This document shows positions 34,285 through 41,877 of a stretch of 64,000 nucleotides of DNA, piece by piece. Position 1 is the first letter of the stretch; each line of letters starts with the position of its first letter. The DNA comes from DSWT01 sp049975385. Lineage in GTDB: Bacteria > Chloroflexota > Anaerolineae > B4-G1 > SLSP01. The notes beneath the pieces are model-generated. The model made no database searches, had not been told where the DNA came from, and saw only the letters and a program-made list of their open reading frames with translations. The stretch spans positions 1-64,000 of the forward strand of contig JBNGDO010000003.1 in NCBI GenBank assembly GCA_049975385.1, in the 5' to 3' direction. A program made the position numbers and the translations under genes.

Positions 34285-35216
34285 TAGGCACCTCCAGCGA
34301 GGGCGCTCGCCTCGGCAGCGTCTGCACTGGACCAATCCCAGAGCCAGCACGCCAACCCTCCCCAGGGTTGCAGCGGTTCGAACATTGCATGGGTATCGCG
34401 CCAGGCGCCACGGCGCTCTTTGTTGGATGAACGAAGATGCCGTTGCGTCGCCAACGTTGCCGGAATGTACTCGTAGCGCCCTAGGCTGAGCATGACGAGT
34501 CCCAGGGTTGCGGGTTCAAGGGTGAGGAGGTTCGCCAACTCAGCCGCAAGTGCATCTGCAGGGCATTCCCCTTGAGATAAAATCTCGATGTGCTTCGCTT
34601 TGCTGTTGAACTTCTCTGCGACCCGGATGAGTTTTCTGGCGATGTCTGGGGTAAATACTTCACGCAATACCTCATCTCCCCACAGGATTTGCTGTGGGGT
34701 GGGGAAGGCATGGCGTGTGGGATTGCTGGGCAGCGGATCGCCGAAGCGGTCGACAATCCACGCAATGCGTTGTCCTCGCTGCATCTTCTCTTCCTGTGTG
34801 AGGATAATCGCTTTAATCACATCCTCGAAGAACGTCGTGCCGCGCAAGATGTGTGCGCCATTGTGCAGCGTCGTTTCCAGGCCCGGCGTGCGACGCGCGA
34901 TCTCCAGGAAGGGCTGCAAATTTTCGCCCAGCCTGAGCATGCGGCGGGTTTTCTGGCTGAGTTCCTCGGTGTCTTTTCCGCTCAGGCGCGCATCCGTTTG
35001 CAGGATGAGGCCGGCCAGTGTCTGAGAGAGGGTCAGAAAGACAGTGTGGCCCGATTGCAGGCGTTCGACACGGTTCAGGCGCTCTTTGGTGCGATTTACA
35101 GTGAATGGCGGCAGGAGCAGCCTAAATTGTTCCAGTTTCGATTTCTCGCAGTTGAGCGAGCGCCGGATGATTTGTGGTAGCGAAAAGCCATCAGGTACTG
35201 TCAGCGTCCAGTGCAT
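34284..35216 (-). CDS. HhH-GPD DNA glycosylase-like protein, catalytic Asp not seen
   Basis: 310 residues resembling the AlkA/OGG fold. An N-terminal beta domain is followed by the segment GTTFFEDVIKAIILTQE (matching tpfE.lv.aI..Qq), FPTPQQIL, IARKLIRVAEKF, and the late GAWRDTHAMFEPLQPWGGLACWLWDW, which matches the 'W.PwR..a..yLW' end of the family. In the HhH-loop region, the usual PGVG..TA...l...g....P.D is replaced by LEPATLGLVMLSLGRYEYIPATLATQ, so no Asp or Lys is visible at the catalytic positions. It may bind damaged DNA without cleaving the glycosidic bond. Coupled to a sensor kinase gene. Confidence 0.75.
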   Translation of the reverse strand: MHWTLTVPDGFSLPQIIRRSLNCEKSKLEQFRLLLPPFTVNRTKERLNRVERLQSGHTVFLTLSQTLAGLILQTDARLSGKDTEELSQKTRRMLRLGENLQPFLEIARRTPGLETTLHNGAHILRGTTFFEDVIKAIILTQEEKMQRGQRIAWIVDRFGDPLPSNPTRHAFPTPQQILWGDEVLREVFTPDIARKLIRVAEKFNSKAKHIEILSQGECPADALAAELANLLTLEPATLGLVMLSLGRYEYIPATLATQRHLRSSNKERRGAWRDTHAMFEPLQPWGGLACWLWDWSSADAAEASALAGGA

Positions 35217-35375
35217 GTTCCCCCAGCTCAGTCACTTTGAAATTCTCAGGGCTATACGGTGTGCCAATGCTTCTCTCACCATGCGAATGTGCGTGATGAG
35301 GCCCTGCTTCGCTATTTAGCATACCATAGATGAACGTGATAGGGGATTTCAAGCAGGTTACGGTTTAGTTAAAAC

Positions 35376-35444
35376 ATTTGGCCGGGGGGTAAACAAAACC
35401 GGGCGGGATTTATATCCTGCCCGGTGCGTATTCAGCGGCCAAAT
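35376..35444. terminator. Nested hairpins after the hexose phosphomutase gene
   Basis: Outer arms ATTTGGCCG (35376-35384) and CGGCCAAAT (35436-35444) are perfectly complementary. Inside, ACCGGGCGGGAT and ATCCTGCCCGGT form a 12-bp stem with loop TTAT. It sits 6 bases past the phosphomutase stop on the minus strand, so it probably ends the GDP-sugar operon. Confidence 0.8.
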
Positions 35445-35450
35445 AAACAC

Positions 35451-36872
35451 TTACTTCAGGCCCGCCAACTCCAGACCGCCATCCAGGACTGCGTCTACGA
35501 TAGTGGGATCGGTTAACTCACAGTAGACGCGGATGATCGGCTCGGTGCCGGAGAAGCGGATGAGCAACCAGCCTTTGTCGCCCAAGATGTACTGGTAACC
35601 GTCGATGGTGACAATGTCAGTGACGGGCTGGCCAGCAATGGATGTGGGTTTGGCGCTATCCAGGCGCGCTTTCGCTGCCGGGCGTTTCTCGGCGGGGAAG
35701 CGTGTGTCGATTCGCTTGTAGTGGTAGCTCTTCCCCATCTTTTCGAAGAGATCTTCCAGCAGTTGCGATGGTTTCTTACCCGTTTGCACCATGAAATCGA
35801 GGAAGTAGAGGTTGCCCAGGATACCGTCGCGCTCCGGGACGTTACCCCTGAACGCGTAACCGCCGCTTTCCTCGCCGCCGATGAGTGCGTTTGTCTCCCG
35901 CACTTTGGGGGCGATGTATTTGAAGCCGACGCCAGTCTCGTATACCTCGACGCCATACATTTCACCCAGACGATTGAGCATCTTTGTCGTGGAGATCGTC
36001 TTGATGATGGGGCCGCGCAAGCCGCGAATTTCCAGCAAGTAGTAGGCCAGCAGGCCGTAAGCGCGCAGTTGGTCGATGTAGACGCCGTTCTCGTCACCGA
36101 TGCCCATCCGGTCGGCATCGCCATCCATAATGAGCAAGACATCTGCCCCGACTTCGACCGTGCGCTTGAGTGCAACGTCGATGTTGGGCCGTATCGGCTC
36201 GGGGCGCTTCATCTCTGGGAAGAGAGGGTGGCGTTCGGCGTGTACCTCGATGATGGTATTGTTGCCGCCGCCGAGCAGCCGTGGGAACCATCCCGCGCCA
36301 TTGCCCCACATTGGCTCTACGAGAATCTTCAGCCCGGCATTGCGCAGTTTGTCCAGATCGACGAGTTCGCCGAGATGTTTGATGTAGGCGATATCCGGAT
36401 CCCAGCGTGTTACCAATTCTTGTGCCTCAGCTTCTGCGATGTCGGTGCGTTTTACGTCTTCGATGGAGGGAATCGCTGCTTCGATTTCCTTCAGCCCATC
36501 CGGTGCTATGGCGCCACCGAAAGGATCGCGCACTTTGAAGCCGTTGTCCCACGGTGGATTGTGGCTGGCGGTGATGTTGATCGCGCCGCCGGCCTGGCGC
36601 TCGACGACGCTGTAGCTGATGACCGGGGTGGGGGAGTTGTGGTCGATCAGCCATACGCGAATGCCGTTACCCGCCATCACTTCGGCGGCAGCAGCGGCAA
36701 AAAAATCGCTTAAGAAGCGCTGGTCATAGCCAATTACGACACCTTTCTCTGCTAGACCGTGACGCTTGAGGTAGGTTGCGAAGCCCTGGGTCACGCGGCG
36801 CACGTTGTCGAAGGTATAATCTTCGGCGATACGTGCACGCCAGCCGTCGGTGCCGAATTTGATGTCAGACAT
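35451..36872 (-). CDS. Phosphoglucomutase/phosphomannomutase family protein
   Basis: 473 residues, the alpha-D-phosphohexomutase superfamily with all four domain motifs: phosphoserine loop TASHNPPWDNG near residue 97, metal loop DGDADRMG near 228, sugar-binding GGEESGG near 330, and phosphate-binding RFSGTEP near 440. It interconverts hexose 1- and 6-phosphates. Sitting at the end of an operon with gmd and a GDP-hexulose reductase, a phosphomannomutase role feeding GDP-mannose is attractive, but glucose specificity cannot be excluded. The start overlaps the gmd stop by 8 bases. Confidence 0.9.
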   Translation of the reverse strand: MSDIKFGTDGWRARIAEDYTFDNVRRVTQGFATYLKRHGLAEKGVVIGYDQRFLSDFFAAAAAEVMAGNGIRVWLIDHNSPTPVISYSVVERQAGGAINITASHNPPWDNGFKVRDPFGGAIAPDGLKEIEAAIPSIEDVKRTDIAEAEAQELVTRWDPDIAYIKHLGELVDLDKLRNAGLKILVEPMWGNGAGWFPRLLGGGNNTIIEVHAERHPLFPEMKRPEPIRPNIDVALKRTVEVGADVLLIMDGDADRMGIGDENGVYIDQLRAYGLLAYYLLEIRGLRGPIIKTISTTKMLNRLGEMYGVEVYETGVGFKYIAPKVRETNALIGGEESGGYAFRGNVPERDGILGNLYFLDFMVQTGKKPSQLLEDLFEKMGKSYHYKRIDTRFPAEKRPAAKARLDSAKPTSIAGQPVTDIVTIDGYQYILGDKGWLLIRFSGTEPIIRVYCELTDPTIVDAVLDGGLELAGLK

Positions 36873-37857
36873 AGTGATTCCCCGCCTCCTTTTCTTTCTT
36901 CAACAACTCGAGATCGGCATCCACCATCATCTCGATGAGGCCTTTGAAGGTCACGTCTGGTTTCCATCCCAGCTTTTTCCTGGCCTTGCTCGGATCGGAC
37001 ACCAGCAGATCGACCTCGGCAGGCCGCATAAAGCGCGGGTCCTGCACGACGTAATCACGCCAGTTCAACCCTACGCGACCGAAAGCGACCTCACAGAGTT
37101 CCTGTACCGAGTGTGTCTCGCCTGTTCCGACGACGTAATCGTCGGGCTCGTCTTGCTGCAACATCAGCCACATCGCGCGGACGTAATCGCCCGCGTAGCC
37201 CCAATCGCGCTTGGAATCGAGATTGCCTAACGCGAGTTGGTCCGCCATCCCTAACTTGATTTTGGCGACCTGGTAGCTCACTTTTCGCGTGACGAATTCC
37301 AACCCCCGGCGCGGGCTTTCGTGATTGAAGAGGATGCCGGAACACGCGAAAAGGTCGTAGGACTCGCGATAATTGATGGTGATCCAGTGCCCGTACACTT
37401 TCGCTACGCCGTAAGGCGAGCGGGGATAGAAGGGCGTGCTCTCGCGCTGCGGGACTTCGCGCACTTTGCCGAACATCTCGCTGCTGCTGGCCTGGTAGAA
37501 GCGGATCGTGGGATCGACGGTGCGGATGGCTTCCATCACGCGGGTGACGCCCAACGCTGTGACGCCGCCGGTGAACACGGGCTGCTGCCACGACGCTGGC
37601 ACGAACGACTGCGCTGCCAGGTTGTAGACTTCCTGCGGGCGGTGATCGCGCAGTGTGGCGATGAGCGACCCTTGATCCAGCAAATCGCCGGAGACCAGGG
37701 TAAGCCTGTCCTGGATGTGGTGGATACGCGAGAAGGTGACCGTGCTGGTGCGACGCACCAACCCGATCACGTCATAGCCTTTTTCCAGGAGAAATTCGGC
37801 CAGATACGATCCATCCTGACCGGTGATGCCGGTAATCAAAGCACGGCGTTTAGCCAT
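36865..37857 (-). CDS. gmd: GDP-mannose 4,6-dehydratase
   Basis: 330 residues, an extended SDR. Motifs: GITGQDGSYLAE (NADP loop), the Gmd-specific VRRTST, NLAAQSFVPASWQQP, catalytic SSEMFGKV and SPYGVAK (Tyr/Lys), and the ILFNHESPRRGLEFVTRK segment characteristic of the family. It converts GDP-D-mannose to GDP-4-keto-6-deoxy-D-mannose. The downstream reductase in the same operon completes the route. ATG 37857 has GGAGG upstream. Confidence 0.96.
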   Translation of the reverse strand: MAKRRALITGITGQDGSYLAEFLLEKGYDVIGLVRRTSTVTFSRIHHIQDRLTLVSGDLLDQGSLIATLRDHRPQEVYNLAAQSFVPASWQQPVFTGGVTALGVTRVMEAIRTVDPTIRFYQASSSEMFGKVREVPQRESTPFYPRSPYGVAKVYGHWITINYRESYDLFACSGILFNHESPRRGLEFVTRKVSYQVAKIKLGMADQLALGNLDSKRDWGYAGDYVRAMWLMLQQDEPDDYVVGTGETHSVQELCEVAFGRVGLNWRDYVVQDPRFMRPAEVDLLVSDPSKARKKLGWKPDVTFKGLIEMMVDADLELLKKEKEAGNHYV

Positions 37858-37875
37858 AGAACAGAACCTCCTTAA

Positions 37876-37920
37876 GAATAGTCTGAGAGTCTTTAGTCAG
37901 GTAGTCTTCAGTCAGATAGC
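37876..37920. repeat. AGTCTTTAGTCAGGTAGTC stutter repeat
   Basis: Five drifting AGTC-centred units fill most of the gap between the coiled-coil gene and gmd. Similar words occur at 11581-11602 and 39329-39365. Confidence 0.75.
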
Positions 37921-37932
37921 CGGATTGGCTTT

Positions 37933-38367
37933 TCAGAATGGTATATCGTCCCCGTAAAAGTCTTCATCGAAGTCGAAATCCTCATCGTCAAATTCATCAC
38001 CGAAGAGGAACGTGTCCAGGTCGAGCTCGTCGGGATCGATGCCCTCGGCTTCCAGATCGCTCTGGATAATCGTGAGCATGGCCTCGCAGTAAGCGACCTG
38101 TTTCTGCAGCTTGGCCAGTTCCGTTTCTGTGGCGGATATGGCTTTGTCGATCCTGTTTCTCTGTTTCTGCCAATGCTTGCGTTCCTTTTCATCTTCTGTC
38201 GCGTCGTAGAGGCGTTGGGTGACATCAATTTCGTAGCGTTGATATTCGAGGTCGTACTCGAACTCCTTGATTTCGTATTGGATGTCCCGCAAGGTTAACA
38301 TCCAGTGATGGAAAACACCGATTTTCACCGATACAGTCCTGCGTAATTCGCCGTTTTCTTCTTCCAT
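37933..38367 (-). CDS. Coiled-coil protein with an SSB-like acidic C-terminal tip
   Basis: About 144 residues from ATG 38367 (MEEENGEL), chosen for GGGAGG upstream. I do not recognise the family. It is almost wholly helical and charged: LRDIQYEIKEFEYDLEYQRY, then an RNRIDKAISATETELAKLQKQV coiled-coil segment. It ends in an acidic tail (DELDLDTFLFGDEFDDEDF..) that closes with GDDIPF. The final DDIPF is the tip by which bacterial SSB binds repair and replication proteins, yet no OB-fold is present. It lies 4 bases after the reductase gene, inside a GDP-sugar operon, so it is co-transcribed with enzymes it has no obvious link to. Confidence 0.8.
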   Translation of the reverse strand: MEEENGELRRTVSVKIGVFHHWMLTLRDIQYEIKEFEYDLEYQRYEIDVTQRLYDATEDEKERKHWQKQRNRIDKAISATETELAKLQKQVAYCEAMLTIIQSDLEAEGIDPDELDLDTFLFGDEFDDEDFDFDEDFYGDDIPF

Positions 38368-38371
38368 TTCC

Positions 38372-39328
38372 TTACCCTCCCGTTGTGATTTGCCGCCATT
38401 CGTCCAGGACATCCTGGATCGTTTGCTCGAAGGGGATTTCCGGTTCCCAGCCGGTATCCAGTTTCAATTTCGCTGCACTGCCGTAGAAGACGGGGACATC
38501 GGCGGGGCGATAGCGCTCCGGGTCGATCTCCACGTGAATGGGAACGTTCGCCAGAGCGATCAATTGATCGACGAGAGACCGGATCGTGCGCGGGGTTCCT
38601 GACGCGATGTTGTAGACCTCGCCGGACGTCCCGTGCGTCAGGGCTAGATGATAGGCCCGCACTACATCGCGCACGTCGGTGAAGTCGCGGGCGGGTTCGA
38701 GGTTGCCTACACGCATCACCGGGGCCTGTTTTCCGGCCTCGATCGCGGCAACCTGGCTCGCGAAGGCCGCCAGCACGAAGCGCGCCGACTGTCCCGGCCC
38801 AACGTGGTTGAAGGGGCGCATGCGGATGACGGGCAGTCCGAAGCTGATGAAGTACTGGTAGCCCATCACGTCCTGCGCGACCTTGCTGACGCTGTAGGGG
38901 TTCTCCGGGCGCAGAGGGTGATCTTCGGTCAGCGGGAGTTCGGCGGCGCTGGCGCGCCCGTATTCCTCGCCCGATCCGATGACCAACGTACGCGGCGTAA
39001 GCTGGAGCGACTTACAGCCTTCCAGCAGGTTTAGTTGCCCGCGGATATTGTTATCCAGTGTCCCCCACGGATCTTTGTAGGATGTCGGCACGTGAGATTG
39101 CGCTGCCAGGTGGATGACGTAATCCGGCGGGGACTGTGCCAGCAGCGCGCGGGTTGCGTCAGCGTCGCGTAAGTCCAAAAAGTGCAAAGCCTCGCGTTGT
39201 GGGTCATTCGGCGATGGTGGTGTATCGGGATAGCTCGTGCCGGTGATGTCCCAATCGGTCTCCGTGAGGAAATAGCGCCGTAGATGCGTGCCCACGAATC
39301 CGGTTGCTCCGGTGATCAAAATACGCAT
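38372..39328 (-). CDS. rmd: GDP-4-keto-6-deoxy-D-mannose reductase
   Basis: 318 residues, extended SDR. Motifs: GATGFVGTHLRRYF, HLAAQSHVPTSYKDP, GSGEEYG, catalytic NPYSVSKVAQD, and RPFNHVGPGQSARFVLAAFASQ, which is typical of RMD rather than GDP-fucose synthase. With Gmd this would make GDP-D-rhamnose for surface glycans. It heads the operon rmd, coiled-coil protein, gmd, phosphomutase, behind a consensus promoter. Related epimerases with a different sugar product are the alternative. Confidence 0.82.
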   Translation of the reverse strand: MRILITGATGFVGTHLRRYFLTETDWDITGTSYPDTPPSPNDPQREALHFLDLRDADATRALLAQSPPDYVIHLAAQSHVPTSYKDPWGTLDNNIRGQLNLLEGCKSLQLTPRTLVIGSGEEYGRASAAELPLTEDHPLRPENPYSVSKVAQDVMGYQYFISFGLPVIRMRPFNHVGPGQSARFVLAAFASQVAAIEAGKQAPVMRVGNLEPARDFTDVRDVVRAYHLALTHGTSGEVYNIASGTPRTIRSLVDQLIALANVPIHVEIDPERYRPADVPVFYGSAAKLKLDTGWEPEIPFEQTIQDVLDEWRQITTGG

Positions 39329-39365
39329 AGTCTTTAGCCTGCTAGTCTTTCACCTGATCGTCTGA
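39329..39365. repeat. TAGTCTTT stutter repeat
   Basis: Drifting TAGTCTTT / ATCGTC units directly precede the rmd start, related to the words at 37876-37920 and 11581-11602. Confidence 0.65.
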
Positions 39366-39383
39366 GTGGCAACAATGTCTGGC

Positions 39384-39411
39384 ATTATACGGGATTGAAG
39401 TCGAAAGTCAA
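39384..39411 (-). promoter_or_regulatory. Promoter of the GDP-deoxyhexose operon
   Basis: Minus strand: TTGACT (39406-39411), 16-base spacer, TATAAT (39384-39389). The -35 box lies within a stutter word (AGTCGAAAGTCAAAAG on the plus strand) that recurs at 53555-53570, and it is only 4 bases past the stop of the SDR gene. Confidence 0.8.
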
Positions 39412-39414
39412 AAG

Positions 39415-40248
39415 CTACACCCCGCTGAACGCGCTGAACCCGCCATCCACCGGCACGACGACGCCCGTCACAAAGTTGGCCCCGTCGGAGAGCAGCCAGA
39501 GGGTGGTGCTGATGAGGTCTTCCGGCACACCGAAACGTCCCATCGGGGTGTGCTCGATGATGGTTTTGCCGCGCGCTGTGAGGTTACCGGTTGTTTCTTC
39601 GGTGAGCAGGAAGCGGTTCTGTTCGGTGAGGAAGAACCCGGGCGCGAGTGCATTCACGCGGATGTCCGGCGCGTATTCCTGGTTCATGTGGACCGCCAGC
39701 CATTGCGTGAAGTTGCTGATTGCGGCTTTGGCCCCGGAGTAGGCGGGGATGCGGGTGAGCGGGCGGAAGGCGTTCATCGACGAGATGTTGAGGATGACGC
39801 CGTGCTTCTGCTCCGCCATCAGCTTGCCGAAGACCTGGCTGGGCAGCAGCGTGCCGATGAAGTTGAGGTTGAACACCCACTGTACCGCGTCGGCAGGCAG
39901 GTCGAAGAAGGCGACGTCCGCGCTGGTAGAAGCCTGCTTCTTGTTGCCGCCCGCTCCGTTAATGAGAATGTCAGGTTTGCCGAACTTCTCGAGGACGGCC
40001 TGTGATGCTGCCTTAATGCTGGGTTTATCCAGCACGTCGCATTTCACTGCGATGGCTTCGCCGCCATCAGCTTGAATTTGATCTGCAATCTTTTCCGCTG
40101 CTTCGAGGAAAAGATCGAGCACGGCGACTTTGACGCCGACGCGTCCCAGCGCCAGGCTCATCGCCCCGCACAAAACGCCGCCCCCGCCGGTCACCACGGC
40201 GACTTTGCCTTCGAGTCCAAATAGTTGGTTCAAATACGCTTTGTCCAT
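39415..40248 (-). CDS. SDR-family fructuronate reductase (D-mannonate oxidoreductase)
   Basis: 277 residues, classical SDR: GGGGVLCGAMS at the cofactor loop, NGAGG, catalytic NISSM and YSGAKAA. The long N-terminus and the GNKKQ..FFDL insert resemble the SDR-type D-mannonate oxidoreductases of Gram-positive and Thermotoga uronate clusters, which reduce D-fructuronate to D-mannonate. The two preceding genes, uxaC and uxaE, make fructuronate, which strongly supports this role. GGAGAT precedes the ATG. Mannonate dehydratase (uxuA) is not in the window. Confidence 0.82.
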   Translation of the reverse strand: MDKAYLNQLFGLEGKVAVVTGGGGVLCGAMSLALGRVGVKVAVLDLFLEAAEKIADQIQADGGEAIAVKCDVLDKPSIKAASQAVLEKFGKPDILINGAGGNKKQASTSADVAFFDLPADAVQWVFNLNFIGTLLPSQVFGKLMAEQKHGVILNISSMNAFRPLTRIPAYSGAKAAISNFTQWLAVHMNQEYAPDIRVNALAPGFFLTEQNRFLLTEETTGNLTARGKTIIEHTPMGRFGVPEDLISTTLWLLSDGANFVTGVVVPVDGGFSAFSGV

Positions 40249-40264
40249 AACAATCTCCTTTTTA

Positions 40265-40418
40265 TAGGTAGGCGGTAGACAGTAGACGGTAGACGGGGTT
40301 GTTTTCTCCTGTTACGGCCTGCTGTTTGCCGTCTCGTTTTTTTGATAGGTAGACGGTAGTCAGTAGACAGTAGACAGGTTACTCTTCCCCTGTCTACTGT
40401 CTACCGTCTACTGTCTAC
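40265..40418. repeat. GTCTAC/GTAGAC stutter repeat with inverted arms
   Basis: GGTAGACAGTAGACGGTAGAC units on the left face GTCTACTGTCTACCGTCTAC units on the right (about 40391-40418), separated by TTACTCTTCCCC, so a stem of about 25 bp can form. The far end includes the minus-strand TAG stop of uxaC (40415-40417). Confidence 0.85.
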
Positions 40419-41836
40419 AATTTATACGCTCGCTTTGCCAACCGGTAGGCCAGGTCGAGGATCATCTCGTAGGCATCGTCCATATCGACGACGTGGCGGA
40501 CGACGAGACCGGCGACCCAGTTGGCGCTGGCGCGCCGCCACACGTCGTGACGGGCCGGGATGGAGGGGAAGGCGCGCGTGTCGTCGTTGAAGCCGGCGGT
40601 GTTGTATAGTCCGGCAGTCTCCATCACCCGGTCGAAGTAACGGCGCATCCCGGCGAGGCTGTCGTGGAACCACCACGGCGGCCCCAATTTGAGCGCGGGA
40701 TAGTGCCCGGCTAATGTCGCTAACTCGCGGGAGTAGGTGTCTTCGTCGAGCGTGAAGAGGATGAGCGTGAGCCGTGTGTCGTTGCCGTATTTGGCCAGCA
40801 GGGGGCGCAGATTTCGTGTGAACTCTGAGGCGATGGGGATGTCGCAGCCTTTGTCCAGGCCAAAGCGCTCGAAAATGGCCTGGTTATGATTGCGGAACGA
40901 GCCGACGTGCATCTGCATCACCATGCCATCCTCGATGCTCATGCGTGCCATTTCCATTAGCATATGCCCGGTGAAGCGCGTTGCGTCCTCGGCGGTGGCC
41001 GTGCCCTTGAGCGCCCGCTGGAAGATAGCGTCGGTCTCCTGTGGCGTGAGTTCGCCGGTGTAGGCCGTCAGCGCAGCGTGGTCGGTGGCGCGCGCCCCCA
41101 TTTCGATGAAGAAGGCGCGCCGGGCTTCCAGCGCCCGGATGAGCGCGGGGTAGCTATCGACCTCGAACCCGGCGGCGGCGCTGAGCGCGTCCACGTTGGC
41201 GCGCCAGTTGGGCGCATCCAGGTTGACGACGGCGTCGGGACGGAAAGTCGGGCGCACGACACCGGGCCACCCGGAGTCGCGGATGGCCTTGTGGTGTTGC
41301 AGATCGTCGCTGGCGGCGTCGGTGGTGCAGAGGACTTCGATGTTGAAGCGCTCGAACATACGGCGCGGCGTGAAGTCCGGGGATGCCAGTTGTGCGGCGA
41401 TGTGGTCGTAGATGGCCTGTGCGTTCGCACCACACAGCTTTTCCTCCACGCCAAACACCTCGATGAGTTCTTGTTGCAGCCATATCCCACTCGGCGTTCC
41501 GCGAAACAGGTGGAAGTTTTCGGCAAAGGTTTGCCAGATTTTGCGGTGATCCTGCTCTACCGGACCGCCATCGCTGCGCGGGACGCCCATTGCTTCCAGC
41601 GAGATGCCCTGCGAATACAACATGCGGAAGACGTAGTGATCGGGGATGATGAGCAAATCCGCCGGTGTGCCGAAACTGCCATCCTCGGACGCGAACAGAC
41701 GCGGGGCAACGTGCCCGTGCGGGCAGACGAGGGGGAGGTCGGCGACTGTGGCATACAATTCACGCGCCACCGCCCGCTGCGCCGGGTCGGGATCGAAGAA
41801 ACGGTCTGGGTGTAAAGTCCATTTTGTATCGGGCAT
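40415..41836 (-). CDS. uxaC: Glucuronate/galacturonate isomerase
   Basis: About 473 residues from ATG 41836 (MPDTKWTLHPDRFF), with GGAGACC upstream. UxaC interconverts D-glucuronate with D-fructuronate and D-galacturonate with D-tagaturonate. Seen: FDPDPAQRAVARELYATV, the metal-binding CPHGHVAPRLF, the STDAA-like CTTDAASDDLQHH block and the late NDTRAFPSIPARHDVWRR segment. Cytosolic TIM-barrel. Second enzyme of the uronate operon, and its stop lies in a GTCTAC stutter repeat. Confidence 0.95.
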   Translation of the reverse strand: MPDTKWTLHPDRFFDPDPAQRAVARELYATVADLPLVCPHGHVAPRLFASEDGSFGTPADLLIIPDHYVFRMLYSQGISLEAMGVPRSDGGPVEQDHRKIWQTFAENFHLFRGTPSGIWLQQELIEVFGVEEKLCGANAQAIYDHIAAQLASPDFTPRRMFERFNIEVLCTTDAASDDLQHHKAIRDSGWPGVVRPTFRPDAVVNLDAPNWRANVDALSAAAGFEVDSYPALIRALEARRAFFIEMGARATDHAALTAYTGELTPQETDAIFQRALKGTATAEDATRFTGHMLMEMARMSIEDGMVMQMHVGSFRNHNQAIFERFGLDKGCDIPIASEFTRNLRPLLAKYGNDTRLTLILFTLDEDTYSRELATLAGHYPALKLGPPWWFHDSLAGMRRYFDRVMETAGLYNTAGFNDDTRAFPSIPARHDVWRRASANWVAGLVVRHVVDMDDAYEMILDLAYRLAKRAYKL

Positions 41837-41877
41837 ACTCTTGGTCTCCTTGTGAATAAAGTATTCAGTGGCAAGTC

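Noticed and set aside
40265..40418. Possible CRISPR or insertion-sequence terminal repeats
   Set aside because: The words are 6-7 bases with drift, there are no unique spacers, and no transposase frame lies between the arms.
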